From an uncultured Bacteroidales bacterium (lineage in GTDB: Bacteria; Bacteroidota; Bacteroidia; Bacteroidales; UBA932), in contig ONJB01000012.1 of assembly GCA_900318015.1 (NCBI GenBank), positions 36,943 to 100,942 of the forward strand: DNA of 64,000 nucleotides. Direction: 5' to 3'. This document shows positions 32,230-40,198 of the stretch, piece by piece. Both the position numbers and the translations under genes were made by a program. Numbering within the stretch: position 1 is the first letter of the stretch; each line of letters begins with the position of its first letter. The notes under the pieces are model-generated. The model had not been told where the DNA came from and ran no database searches. It saw only the letters and a program-made list of their open reading frames with translations.

Positions 32230-33567
32230 TTATTGGATATCAAACAGTTTCTTGTAAGGCTTGTCGTGCTTGTAGGCGTCCCAGCCGGGGTTTCCGGTGC
32301 GGCAAAAAGCGGTCCAGGCGTCCACCATCTCCTCGGACAGCTGGTAATCGGCCGCGGTGAAAGGCCGCCAGCTGTTCTTCAGGGTGCCGAACATGTACCA
32401 GAGTTCGGCGGAATGGAAGGCTCCGGATGCAGAAGCAGGATGGGCTTCGTCGGTAGGCAGCTCGCGGAGGAATTCGTATTCGTACACCGGGCAGCCGAGG
32501 GAGTCGCGGACGGCGCAGAAACGGTCCACGGAAGTGCCGGCAAGGATGCCCATGTCATCCTTGTTATACCCGATCATCACCGGCACCTGGGCGATCGAAC
32601 CATCGTACAGGGCGTGGTCGAAATCTTCGACGAGCACCTTTCCGTCGTTGTGCGGGGAAAGCATGACGAACTGCTTCTGGGAAAGGTCGAAGATGGTCTG
32701 GGCCGATGCCGCGCGCATCGCTTCCAGGGAGGTGAGCCCGCCGGCGTCCGTCAGCGCCTTGCCCTGTTCGTCATAGAAAGCTTGCGGGACATCGTTGGCG
32801 GGGGATAGCCCGCGGAGGCCGATGCCGCCGCCGCTCTGGATGATGGCCTTCGCCATGAGGTCCTTGGCCATCGGCGAAATGAGGAGCGTCTTCACGCTCA
32901 TCGCACCGGCGCTCTGGCCGAAGATGGTGATGTTCGCCGGATCGCCACCGAACTGGGTGATGTTGTCATGGACCCACTGCAAGGCCGCGACCTGGTCCAT
33001 GGTGCCGTAGTTGCCGGACTGGCCCTGTTCGGCCGTGAGGTCCGGATGGGACAGGAATCCGAAGGTTCCGAGCCGGTAGTTGATGGTCACGAGGATGACG
33101 CCGCGCCGGGCCCAGGCATCCCCGTCCATCGTCACTTCATAGCCGTATCCGTTCATGTAGGCGCCGCCGTGGATCCACATCGCCACGGGGAGTTTCGCAT
33201 CGGTCTTGCCCACGGTGCCGGCCGGGGCCCAGACGTTCAGGTACAGGCAGTCTTCGCTCTGCTCGGGCGTACCTGCCCAGTAGAACTCGTCCCCATAGAA
33301 AGTGCCAGGGGCATTGCCCGGCTGCCAGGCGATGGGGCCGAAGGTATCGCACACCTTCACACCGTCCCAGGCAGGAACGGGCTGCGGCGCCTGCCAACGC
33401 AGGTCGCCCACAGGCGGCGCAGCATAGGGAATACCCTTATAGACAAGAACTTGGGATGAATCGGTAAGGACACCCTGGACTTTTCCGCCAGAAACGGTCA
33501 GGACCGGATTCGGCGTGCTGCAGGCAAAAAGGGCAGCGAGGGAAACGAAAACAAGAAGTCTTTTCAT
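32230..33567 (-). CDS. type-B carboxylesterase, lipoprotein
   Basis: Alpha/beta-hydrolase of the carboxylesterase type B / cholinesterase family, 445 residues, lipobox FAC at residue 16. It shows the family signature EDCLYLNV (105-112), the oxyanion-hole WIHGGAY and the nucleophile Ser219 in FGQSAGA. First gene of the five-gene minus operon with promoter at 33587. Probably removes aryl or alkyl esters from glycosides or plant phenolic conjugates before oxidoreductase action; this is inferred from operon context. Confidence 0.92.
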   Translation of the reverse strand: MKRLLVFVSLAALFACSTPNPVLTVSGGKVQGVLTDSSQVLVYKGIPYAAPPVGDLRWQAPQPVPAWDGVKVCDTFGPIAWQPGNAPGTFYGDEFYWAGTPEQSEDCLYLNVWAPAGTVGKTDAKLPVAMWIHGGAYMNGYGYEVTMDGDAWARRGVILVTINYRLGTFGFLSHPDLTAEQGQSGNYGTMDQVAALQWVHDNITQFGGDPANITIFGQSAGAMSVKTLLISPMAKDLMAKAIIQSGGGIGLRGLSPANDVPQAFYDEQGKALTDAGGLTSLEAMRAASAQTIFDLSQKQFVMLSPHNDGKVLVEDFDHALYDGSIAQVPVMIGYNKDDMGILAGTSVDRFCAVRDSLGCPVYEYEFLRELPTDEAHPASASGAFHSAELWYMFGTLKNSWRPFTAADYQLSEEMVDAWTAFCRTGNPGWDAYKHDKPYKKLFDIQ

Positions 33568-33586
33568 GATCAGATTGTTGGACAGG

Positions 33587-33594
33587 CAAAGATA
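33587..33594 (-). promoter_or_regulatory. -7 promoter box of the carboxylesterase-cytochrome-oxidoreductase operon
   Basis: Reads TATCTTTG on the minus strand, 20 bases before the carboxylesterase start codon at 33567. Confidence 0.65.
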
Positions 33595-33630
33595 CGGCTT
33601 TCGGCCGGCAAACCTTATCCCGTCCGTTCA

Positions 33631-33651
33631 ATTGTTTCCCCGATTGTTCAA
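33631..33651 (-). promoter_or_regulatory. operator-like direct repeat ATTGTT-N6-ATTGTTCAA
   Basis: ATTGTT at 33631 and ATTGTTCAA at 33643 (plus-strand reading), 36 bases upstream of the -7 box. Nearly identical in sequence and position to the motif at 21423-21442. It also overlaps the region just before the stop of the next gene. Confidence 0.45.
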
Positions 33652-33657
33652 TGTAGA

Positions 33658-34731
33658 TTACGCCTCTTCCAGGAGCCGGGCGCCGGCCTGCTCGCCGATG
33701 GCCTGCGTCTTGTTCATCACGGTGGTGAGCATGAGCATGTTGGCGGCGATTTCCTGTACGGTGGCGTCCTCGCTGGCCTTGAGGGAGTACCAGTTCTTGT
33801 CGCGGTAGTCCTCGATGGAATCGACAAAGCCCACGCGGTCGCCGAAGCGGCCCTTGATGCTGTCGTGGAGGGCGCCTGTGTACTGGTTGCACAGGGCGGT
33901 GACCTCCTCTTCCATCCCGACCTTCACTTCCTGCGCGCGCACGTTTCGATACTGCTCCTTCAGGGGTTCGTATTCCTTGTCCTGCCGGATTTCAGTCTTG
34001 TCGCCGGCTATTTTCAGGATCTCCACCCGGTCGATGTCGCCGTGCTCGGGCTCCATTTCGCTGGTGATGTCGTGCAGTTTCTGGAACCGGACGCCGTAGA
34101 AGAGGACCTTCCCGTCCTCCAGGGCGTACATGATCTTGCTGAAATCGATTCCGAGGGATACCTTGTAGTAGAACTTGTGGATGTACAGGATCTTGCGGAT
34201 GGAGGCCTCCTTTAGGAGGGAGTCCTCGAGGATGGTCTCGAAGAATTTCCGGTCGGGGATGTTGAATTGCTCGCGGTCCAGGGCATCCACTTCCTCCTCC
34301 TTCACGACGTATCCCTGCTTTGCGTATTCCATCTGCTCCACCTTGAAGGTGTAGTCCAGCCGGACGGGGAGGGCGCCCGTCTGCACGCGGGTGTCCAGCT
34401 TGTCGGCCAGAGTGCGGTTCTCCAGTTCCAGGACCTCCACTTTCCGCTCCAGTTCCCGGTCCTTCTCCATCTTCTCGATGAGAGCCTGCTGGCGCTCCAT
34501 CAGGCTGTCCTGCAGCCAGCTGTTCAGCGGCTTGAATGCGAGGAAGGTGAGAATGAGGGTGATGGCGTTCGAAAGGACGATCGCGAGGCCCGAGACGATC
34601 CTCGGAAAGAGCAGGAAGAAGGCGATATTGGCCGCCACAAGCAGGAAGCAGCCCGCGATCCAGAGGGTGTTCTTGACGCTGCGGCCCTTGTCCAGGGCAT
34701 ATTTGAAAATCTTATCTCCGGTCTTGCTCAT
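33658..34731 (-). CDS. membrane protein with two helices and a coiled coil, unknown function
   Basis: Not recognised. About 357 residues from the start at 34731. Two adjacent hydrophobic helices near the N-terminus (residues about 23-62) are followed by a charged coiled coil (MERQQALIEKMEKDRELERKVEVLELENRT). A larger soluble domain then contains regions such as FFETILEDSLLKEASIRKIL and GIDFSKIMYALEDGKVLFYGV. The DUF4230-like look is only superficial. Starts at 34746 and 34782 are possible, but the promoter box at 34759-34766 makes 34731 the best-fitting one. Divergent from the LolA-like gene. Confidence 0.7.
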   Translation of the reverse strand: MSKTGDKIFKYALDKGRSVKNTLWIAGCFLLVAANIAFFLLFPRIVSGLAIVLSNAITLILTFLAFKPLNSWLQDSLMERQQALIEKMEKDRELERKVEVLELENRTLADKLDTRVQTGALPVRLDYTFKVEQMEYAKQGYVVKEEEVDALDREQFNIPDRKFFETILEDSLLKEASIRKILYIHKFYYKVSLGIDFSKIMYALEDGKVLFYGVRFQKLHDITSEMEPEHGDIDRVEILKIAGDKTEIRQDKEYEPLKEQYRNVRAQEVKVGMEEEVTALCNQYTGALHDSIKGRFGDRVGFVDSIEDYRDKNWYSLKASEDATVQEIAANMLMLTTVMNKTQAIGEQAGARLLEEA

Positions 34732-34758
34732 AGAGGTGGAAAACATTACCTTTCCCTG

Positions 34759-34766
34759 CAAAGATA
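34759..34766 (-). promoter_or_regulatory. -7 box of the leftward divergent promoter
   Basis: TATCTTTG on the minus strand, 28 bases upstream of the start at 34731. Confidence 0.55.
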
Positions 34767-34788
34767 TACATTTTCGGAACAATCTTTG

Positions 34789-34796
34789 TAACTTTG
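34789..34796 (+). promoter_or_regulatory. -7 box of the rightward divergent promoter
   Basis: TAACTTTG, 22 bases upstream of the start at 34818. The two promoter boxes lie only 22 bases apart, so their upstream elements overlap. Confidence 0.55.
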
Positions 34797-34817
34797 CGGG
34801 CGATTGATTGAAACGAA

Positions 34818-35336
34818 ATGAAAAAACTCCTGATCCTTTTAGCGCTCCTCTCGTGCGGCCTGACAGCCTCCGCGCAGGAATTGAGCGCCACCTTCGTCCA
34901 GAAAAAGACCCTCAAGGCCGTGAACAAGGTCATCCCCGGTGAGGGAAAAGTCACGTTCAAGGCTCCCGACTATCTCAACATGACCTACGATGTCCCGGAA
35001 GGGGAATACCTCATCATCGAGGGAATGCAGCTGAAAAACTGCGTGAAGGGGAAGGTCATCAACATCGACACCTCCAAGAACCCGCGGATGCGCAAGATGC
35101 GCGACACCCTGCTGGACTGCATCATGGGCAACTACGAGAAGGCTGCGCAGGATAACGACGCGACCCTCATCGTCGAGCAGAAGGGCGACATCAAGACGGT
35201 GTCGATGATGGCCCGCAAGCAGCTGCCCACCGGCTACGCCCGCATCATCCTCGATTACAACAAGAAAGGCCTGCCCGTCCGGATGGTGCTGGACGAGTTC
35301 ACCGGCATCGAGACCGAATACACCTTCAAATACTAG
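34818..35336 (+). CDS. LolA-like periplasmic lipoprotein-carrier-family protein
   Basis: Exported 172-residue protein (signal MKKLLILLALLSCGLTASAQ) with the LolA/LolB half-barrel pattern: LSATFVQKKTLKAV, GKVTFKAPDYLNMTYDVPEGEYLIIEG and the late MVLDEFTGIETEYTFKY. LolA-like proteins carry lipoproteins or other lipids across the periplasm, and variants are encoded beside lipid-export gene sets. Here it converges on the ACP-PlsX-FakA-MMPL operon. Its TAG stop and the ACP gene's stop share the four bases CTAG (35333-35336). Function in lipid transfer for that operon is inferred. Confidence 0.8.
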   Translation: MKKLLILLALLSCGLTASAQELSATFVQKKTLKAVNKVIPGEGKVTFKAPDYLNMTYDVPEGEYLIIEGMQLKNCVKGKVINIDTSKNPRMRKMRDTLLDCIMGNYEKAAQDNDATLIVEQKGDIKTVSMMARKQLPTGYARIILDYNKKGLPVRMVLDEFTGIETEYTFKY

Positions 35337-35575
35337 ATCTGCGTCCCTTCCTGCTCGAGGTAGGCGACGATGTCACCTACAGTCTTGAACGTCGCCAGCG
35401 CCTTGTCGGGGATGGTGATTCCATACTGGTCCTCGATGCGCATGAGGAGCTGGAGGATGTCCAGCGAATCGGCGCCGAGGTCCTTTTTTATCTGTGCTTC
35501 CGGCGTGACGATCGCCGGATCCACACGCAGTTGCCGGGCCAGGATGGCCTGGACTTTCTCATACATCGTTTCCAT
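35333..35575 (-). CDS. acyl carrier protein
   Basis: An 80-residue acyl carrier protein carrying acyl chains on phosphopantetheine. The attachment site is the Ser in GADSLDIL, and the four-helix pattern (VQAILARQLRVDPAIV, LLMRIEDQYGITIPD) is canonical. The METMYEK start at 35575 overlaps the PlsX stop by one base (TGATG), so it is coupled to plsX. It is probably a dedicated carrier for this operon, because no fatty-acid synthase genes are adjacent. Confidence 0.93.
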   Translation of the reverse strand: METMYEKVQAILARQLRVDPAIVTPEAQIKKDLGADSLDILQLLMRIEDQYGITIPDKALATFKTVGDIVAYLEQEGTQI

Positions 35576-36594
35576 CAGTCTTCGTAATGTTCGTAGCGGG
35601 CGACGGCCTCTTCGATCTTGCCGGAGAGGTGGCTCACCTCCATCCGGTAGGCCTGCTCGATGCATTTCTCCACGGCCACGGCCTTGCTGCTGCCGTGTCC
35701 CTTGACCACCACCTTGGAGGTCCCGAGAAGCACGCTCCCGCCATAGTTCTGGTAATTCATGAATTCCTTCTCCTCCTGGAACATCCGTTTCATCAGGAGG
35801 GCGCCCAGCTTGTACAGGGTGCGGGAATAGATATCTTTCTTGAGTTTCTTGAGGAGCTCCAGGGCCGTCCCTTCCGTCGTCTTGACCAGGACGTTCCCGG
35901 AGAAACCGTCAGCCACGACCACGTCGTAGGAACCCGACAGCAGGTCGCGGCTTTCCATGTTGCCCACGAAGTTCACACAGTCGGTATCCTGGAGGAGCGC
36001 ATAGGTTTCCTTCCGGATGTCATCGCCTTTCTCGGCTTCCTTGCCCACGTTCAGGAGCGCCGTGCGGGGATTCTTGACCCCGTAGACCTCCTGCATGTAC
36101 AGGCTCGCCATGATGGCGAACTGGCGCAGGTGGGCCGGCGTCACCTCCACGTTGGCTCCGCTGTCACAGATGCCGACGATGCCGCCGTCCATGGTCGGGA
36201 GGATGGGGCAGAATGCCGGCCGGATGATGCCTCTGATGCGGCCCAGACGCACCAGGGCGCCGGTGACCAGGGCACCCGTGGAGCCGGTGGACACCATCCC
36301 GGCGATGTCGTCCTCGTCCCGGAGCAGGATGATGGCCTTCATCATGGAACTGTTCCGCTTGAGGCGCACCACGTCGGTAGGCTTTTCGTCGCAGCCGATG
36401 ACTTCGGGAGCATGGACGATTTCCAGGCGGGCGGCGTCGTAAGCCTTCCCCTCCAGCTCTTTCCGGAGGATGGCCTCATCACCGGTGAGGAGGAGGTACA
36501 GGTCCGGATTCTTTGCGAGGGCGGCGAGGGCGCCTGCGACAGGCGCCTGGGGCGAATGGTCGCCGCCGAAACAATCGACAAGCAGCTTGATCAT
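35575..36594 (-). CDS. plsX: phosphate acyltransferase PlsX
   Basis: Reversibly converts acyl-ACP and phosphate to acyl-phosphate (soluble enzyme of phospholipid synthesis). About 340 residues. It opens with IKLLVDCFGGDHSPQAPVAGA, shortened here to its key LVDCFGGDH motif, and shows STGALVTGALVRLGRI, GICDSGANVEV, LLNVGKEAEKG and DVVVADGFSGNVLVKTTEG, all PlsX hallmarks. The start at 36594 overlaps the stop of the preceding GNAT gene by four bases (ATGA). With the fatty-acid kinase pair upstream, it could turn acyl-phosphate into acyl-ACP. Confidence 0.95.
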   Translation of the reverse strand: MIKLLVDCFGGDHSPQAPVAGALAALAKNPDLYLLLTGDEAILRKELEGKAYDAARLEIVHAPEVIGCDEKPTDVVRLKRNSSMMKAIILLRDEDDIAGMVSTGSTGALVTGALVRLGRIRGIIRPAFCPILPTMDGGIVGICDSGANVEVTPAHLRQFAIMASLYMQEVYGVKNPRTALLNVGKEAEKGDDIRKETYALLQDTDCVNFVGNMESRDLLSGSYDVVVADGFSGNVLVKTTEGTALELLKKLKKDIYSRTLYKLGALLMKRMFQEEKEFMNYQNYGGSVLLGTSKVVVKGHGSSKAVAVEKCIEQAYRMEVSHLSGKIEEAVARYEHYED

Positions 36595-37721
36595 ACGAGT
36601 TTCTTCACATAGGAGCGGTAGCGCTTGACCTGTTCCTTGCGGAAGCGCTTCCATTGGTTCAGGATGGCGTAGTTGTCCTCCAGGTTGAGGTTCGTGTCCG
36701 CGAAGCGGAGGTTCGGGTTGTCCTGGAGCATCTTCATGATGGCGACGGAGAAGACCGAGGAAACGCCCCGGTTCAAGTATTCGGGGTCCACGCCTACGAG
36801 GCAGAGGTCGATGGCGTTAGGCCTCTTCAGGGCTTTTAGGAGACGGAGGGCGGTGCGGGGCGTCAGTTTGCCGCGGCCTCCGGCCAGGGCGCCGGCCAGC
36901 GCAGGGAAGGTGATGCCGAAGCACACCATCTTCTCGTTCTCATCCAGGACGACGGCCACATACTTGGGATCGACGACAAGCTTGAAATTCTCCAGCATCA
37001 GCTTCCGCATCCCATCGGTGAAGGGTACGGTCCCATATAGGCCCTCGTAGGACTTGTCGATGAGCTCGAAGATCCCGTCGGCATAGCGCTTCAGGAAATC
37101 GGAACCGCTCGTGGAAGGGCCCAGATGCAGCTTGTAGCGGCGGAAGATGAAGTCGGAAAGCTGCTCCAGCTCCTCCATCGCCTCCGGGCTTTCGGCCCCG
37201 TAGAGCCGGAATCCGACCCAGTCCACTTCCTTCTTATATCCCAGGCGTTCGATGTGTTCGCCATAGTAGGGGGCGTTGTAGTTCTCCTCGAACGTGGCCT
37301 GCTGGTCGAAGCCTTCTACGAGGAGGCCCTCCCGCTCCAGGTCGGAGAAGCTCAGCGGGCCGCACACGGTGTCCATGCCCTTTTCCAGCGCCCATTTCTC
37401 GGCCGCTTCGAACAGGGCTCTGGACACCTCGAAGTCGTCGATGGCATCGAACCGGCAGAAGCGGGCACGCTTCTCCCCGTTCTTCTCGTTCGCGGCCTTC
37501 TGGACGATGGCCATGATGCGCCCTGCGACGACCCCGTCTTTCCAAGCAAGGAAGCAGACGAAATCGCAGCAGTCGCTGTACACGTAGTCCGGACGGAAAA
37601 TCTTCTTTTCGTCCATGTACAGCGGCGGGACGAAGCAGGGGTTCCCCGCGTACAGGTCCAGCGGGAAATCCAGGAACGCTTTCTGTTCCTTCCGGGTGGT
37701 TACTTGCTTGACGGTGATCAT
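36591..37721 (-). CDS. GNAT-fold acyltransferase-like protein
   Basis: A 376-residue protein with a GNAT-type N-terminal fold: FVPPLYMDEKKIF, VVAGRIMAIVQKAAN and VCGPLSFSDLEREGLLVEGFD match a widespread uncharacterised bacterial family. A second GNAT-like half follows, with DLCLVGVDPEYLNRGVSSVF near the C-terminus. Acceptor and donor are unknown. Position between FakB and PlsX-ACP suggests an acyl-ACP- or acyl-CoA-using transferase, possibly N-acylating an amine. The start at 37721 is two bases after the DegV stop. Confidence 0.75.
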   Translation of the reverse strand: MITVKQVTTRKEQKAFLDFPLDLYAGNPCFVPPLYMDEKKIFRPDYVYSDCCDFVCFLAWKDGVVAGRIMAIVQKAANEKNGEKRARFCRFDAIDDFEVSRALFEAAEKWALEKGMDTVCGPLSFSDLEREGLLVEGFDQQATFEENYNAPYYGEHIERLGYKKEVDWVGFRLYGAESPEAMEELEQLSDFIFRRYKLHLGPSTSGSDFLKRYADGIFELIDKSYEGLYGTVPFTDGMRKLMLENFKLVVDPKYVAVVLDENEKMVCFGITFPALAGALAGGRGKLTPRTALRLLKALKRPNAIDLCLVGVDPEYLNRGVSSVFSVAIMKMLQDNPNLRFADTNLNLEDNYAILNQWKRFRKEQVKRYRSYVKKLV

Positions 37722-37723
37722 TT

Positions 37724-38593
37724 TCAGCGGTGTTTTGCGTGGAAGCAGACGCCCACCCCGTTCGGCCCGGCGTGGCTGCCGGCCGTCGGATTGCAGACGA
37801 CATAGTCGATCGGGAAGTCGTCCCCGAACCGCTCCCGGATCATCTTGCCGACCTCTTGCGCCAGTTCCGGCGCGTCGGTGTGGCCGATGACGAAGCGGTG
37901 GGACTTGAAGTCCTCGCCCAGGTCCGCAACCTGCTGCACGAGGTGCTCCATGGCCTTGAGACGGCCTTTCTCCTTGCCGCAGGAGACCATCTTGCCTTCT
38001 TGGCTCATGTAGATGATCGGGCGGATGCCGATGAGCGTGCCCATCGTCGCGGCGAGCCCGCTGACGCGGCCGCTGCGGCGGAAGAACTTGAGGTCGTCGG
38101 CGAAGAAGTACATGGCGAACTTGTCTACCTCGGTCCCGGCCCATTCCAGCACTTCCTCCAGGGTCTTGCCGGCCTTGAAGAGGTCGCCGATTTCGCGGAC
38201 GATGGTGTAGCTGATGGTGGTAATGCCCTTGGTGTCGATTTCATGGAAGCTGCGCTCAGGATACTTGGCCTTGAGTTCGGCCACGGCTTCGTCCATCGCG
38301 TTGAAAGTGACGGTCATCGCGCGGGAGAAATGGACATACAGGATGTCGTTCCCGGCGGCGAACTCCGGCTCGAAATACTCGATATAGCGTTCCTTGGAGA
38401 TGGCGCTGGTGGTGGGCAGCACGCCGCTGCGGAGCATGTCGTAGAAGGGACGGGGTTCGAACTCGTCGAAGTCCACGTACGGATAGACGGTCTTGGCGTC
38501 CACGCTGTACGGCATACTGATGAGCCGGTAGCCATATTCCGCCGCGACGGCGGGGGTGATGTCGGTGTCGGTGTCAGTGAAGAGTCTAAGCAT
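37724..38593 (-). CDS. DegV-family fatty-acid-binding protein (FakB-like)
   Basis: Binds one fatty acid and presents it to the FakA kinase for phosphorylation. DegV features in order: an N-terminal Asp-rich strand DTDTDITP, the LPTTSAIS loop, IDTKGITTISYTIV at the fatty-acid carboxylate pocket, FRRSGRVSGLAATMGTLIGIRPII, and a C-terminal FVIGHTDAPELA. Length 289 is typical. It is encoded 12 bases downstream of the fakA-like gene. Chain-length preference cannot be told. Confidence 0.9.
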   Translation of the reverse strand: MLRLFTDTDTDITPAVAAEYGYRLISMPYSVDAKTVYPYVDFDEFEPRPFYDMLRSGVLPTTSAISKERYIEYFEPEFAAGNDILYVHFSRAMTVTFNAMDEAVAELKAKYPERSFHEIDTKGITTISYTIVREIGDLFKAGKTLEEVLEWAGTEVDKFAMYFFADDLKFFRRSGRVSGLAATMGTLIGIRPIIYMSQEGKMVSCGKEKGRLKAMEHLVQQVADLGEDFKSHRFVIGHTDAPELAQEVGKMIRERFGDDFPIDYVVCNPTAGSHAGPNGVGVCFHAKHR

Positions 38594-38605
38594 GGTTAAG
38601 TAGCG

Positions 38606-40198
38606 TTAAAACAGGACAAGGATATATTCGTAGACCGGCTGGCCGCCGGTTTGGAGGATCACTTCGGCGCGGGGATACCGCTTCTCCAGTGCTTCCCGGA
38701 CCTTTTCCGACCGGGTGCCGCCTTCGCCGGCGAAGACGAGGATGACGTCGCGGGAGCCGGCGTCCATGGCATCGGCGAGGGCGAGGAGGGCTTCCTCAGG
38801 CGCCGGGCCCGCGGCGAGGATTTCCTTGCCGGCGATGCCCACGTATTCGCCCTCGCGGACGTTTCCGCTGTCGCGGATGGCGCGGGAAACCAGGCCTGTC
38901 GCCACCTCGCCGGCAGCTTCGGCGAGCGCGGCCTCGATGGCGTCGGCATCGCCCGCTTCCGTGTCCAGGTTCGCGAGGGCGTAGTAGCCTTCGCCCAACG
39001 TCTTGGCGGGGATGACCCGGATATCGGCCTTGTCATAGATGTCCGCGGCCTGGCGGGCAGTCAGGAGGATGTTTCCGTTGTTGGGGAAGACGAAGACGGT
39101 CTCGGCGTCCACGGCGTCGAAGGCGTCGATGAACCGCTTGACCGGGGGATTCATCGTCTGGCCGCCCTCGATCACTTCGTCGGCCCCGAGTTCCTTGAAC
39201 GTGTCCACGAGCCCGGCGCCGGAGGCCACGGCCACGACGCCGAAGGCCTTGCGGCCCTTCTTGAACCGTTCGTCCATGTGGTTCTCGTGGTGCTGGAGGG
39301 TCATGTTCTCCACCTTGATGGTGAGGAACTCGCCGTATTGCTGGCAATGGTTCAAGATCTCGCCCGGGGTATGGGTATGGACATGGACTTTGATGATGGA
39401 GCCGTCGCGGAAGAATACCAGGGATTCGCCGTGGGCGGCGAGCCAGTCGGCGATGACGGTCTCGTCGAAGGTGTCCAGGTCCACCTTGCTCCGCTGGAGC
39501 CGCAGGAGGAACTCCGTGCAGTAGCCGAACTCCAGGACACTGTCCTCCGTAAAGGCGTCCAGGTCCACGTGCTGGGCGGCGGGAGCGGCCTCTTCCAGGA
39601 CTTCGGCGGCCTCCCCGTGCAGGGCGGCGCGCATGCCCTCGGCAATGTACAGCAGGCCTGCGCCCCCGCTGTCCACGACGCCCGCTTTCTTCAGGACGTC
39701 CAGCAGTTCAGGCGTATGCTGCAGGGAAAGGTCCATCGCAGAGATCAGGAGGTCGAAGTACTCGTCCAGGTCCTTGCTCCCCGCCGCAGCGGCCACTCCC
39801 TCCCGGAATACGGTCAGGATGGTGCCTTCCACCGGCTCGGAGACGGCGTGATAGGACTCCTCGACCCCGGCCTGCATGGCACGGGAGAAGGCTTTCACAT
39901 CGGCTTCCCGGACATCGGCAAGGCCCTTGGCGAGGCCCGCGAACATGCGGGAGAGGATGACGCCGGAGTTGCCCCGGGCGCCCATCAGCATCCCGGCGGA
40001 GACGGCTTTCGCCACCTCGGGCAGCGTGCTCCCGGCAGCGGTGCAGCCGGCCTGGATGGTCATGTACATGTTGTCGCCCGTGTCCCCGTCGGGGATGGGG
40101 AAGACGTTGAGGTCGTTGATTTCCTGGCGGTGGAGGCCCAGCCGTGCGGCGCCGCCGCGGACGAGGTTCAGGTATAGATTCGCGTCGATGCGGTCCAT
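38606..40198 (-). CDS. fatty-acid kinase FakA-like (DhaL/DAK domain) protein
   Basis: ATP-dependent kinase that phosphorylates a FakB-bound fatty acid to acyl-phosphate. The N-terminal DhaL domain has the metal/nucleotide motif NVFPIPDGDTGDNMYMT and the GARGNSGVILS glycine loop. The middle domain has HVHTHTPGEI, and the C-terminal DegV-like domain reads GQTMNPPVKRFIDA and PNNGNILLTARQAA. 530 residues, full length. The ATG at 40198 follows the MMPL stop without a gap. The FakA/FakB system is best known from Gram-positive bacteria; its use here is inferred from both partners being adjacent. Confidence 0.9.
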   Translation of the reverse strand: MDRIDANLYLNLVRGGAARLGLHRQEINDLNVFPIPDGDTGDNMYMTIQAGCTAAGSTLPEVAKAVSAGMLMGARGNSGVILSRMFAGLAKGLADVREADVKAFSRAMQAGVEESYHAVSEPVEGTILTVFREGVAAAAGSKDLDEYFDLLISAMDLSLQHTPELLDVLKKAGVVDSGGAGLLYIAEGMRAALHGEAAEVLEEAAPAAQHVDLDAFTEDSVLEFGYCTEFLLRLQRSKVDLDTFDETVIADWLAAHGESLVFFRDGSIIKVHVHTHTPGEILNHCQQYGEFLTIKVENMTLQHHENHMDERFKKGRKAFGVVAVASGAGLVDTFKELGADEVIEGGQTMNPPVKRFIDAFDAVDAETVFVFPNNGNILLTARQAADIYDKADIRVIPAKTLGEGYYALANLDTEAGDADAIEAALAEAAGEVATGLVSRAIRDSGNVREGEYVGIAGKEILAAGPAPEEALLALADAMDAGSRDVILVFAGEGGTRSEKVREALEKRYPRAEVILQTGGQPVYEYILVLF

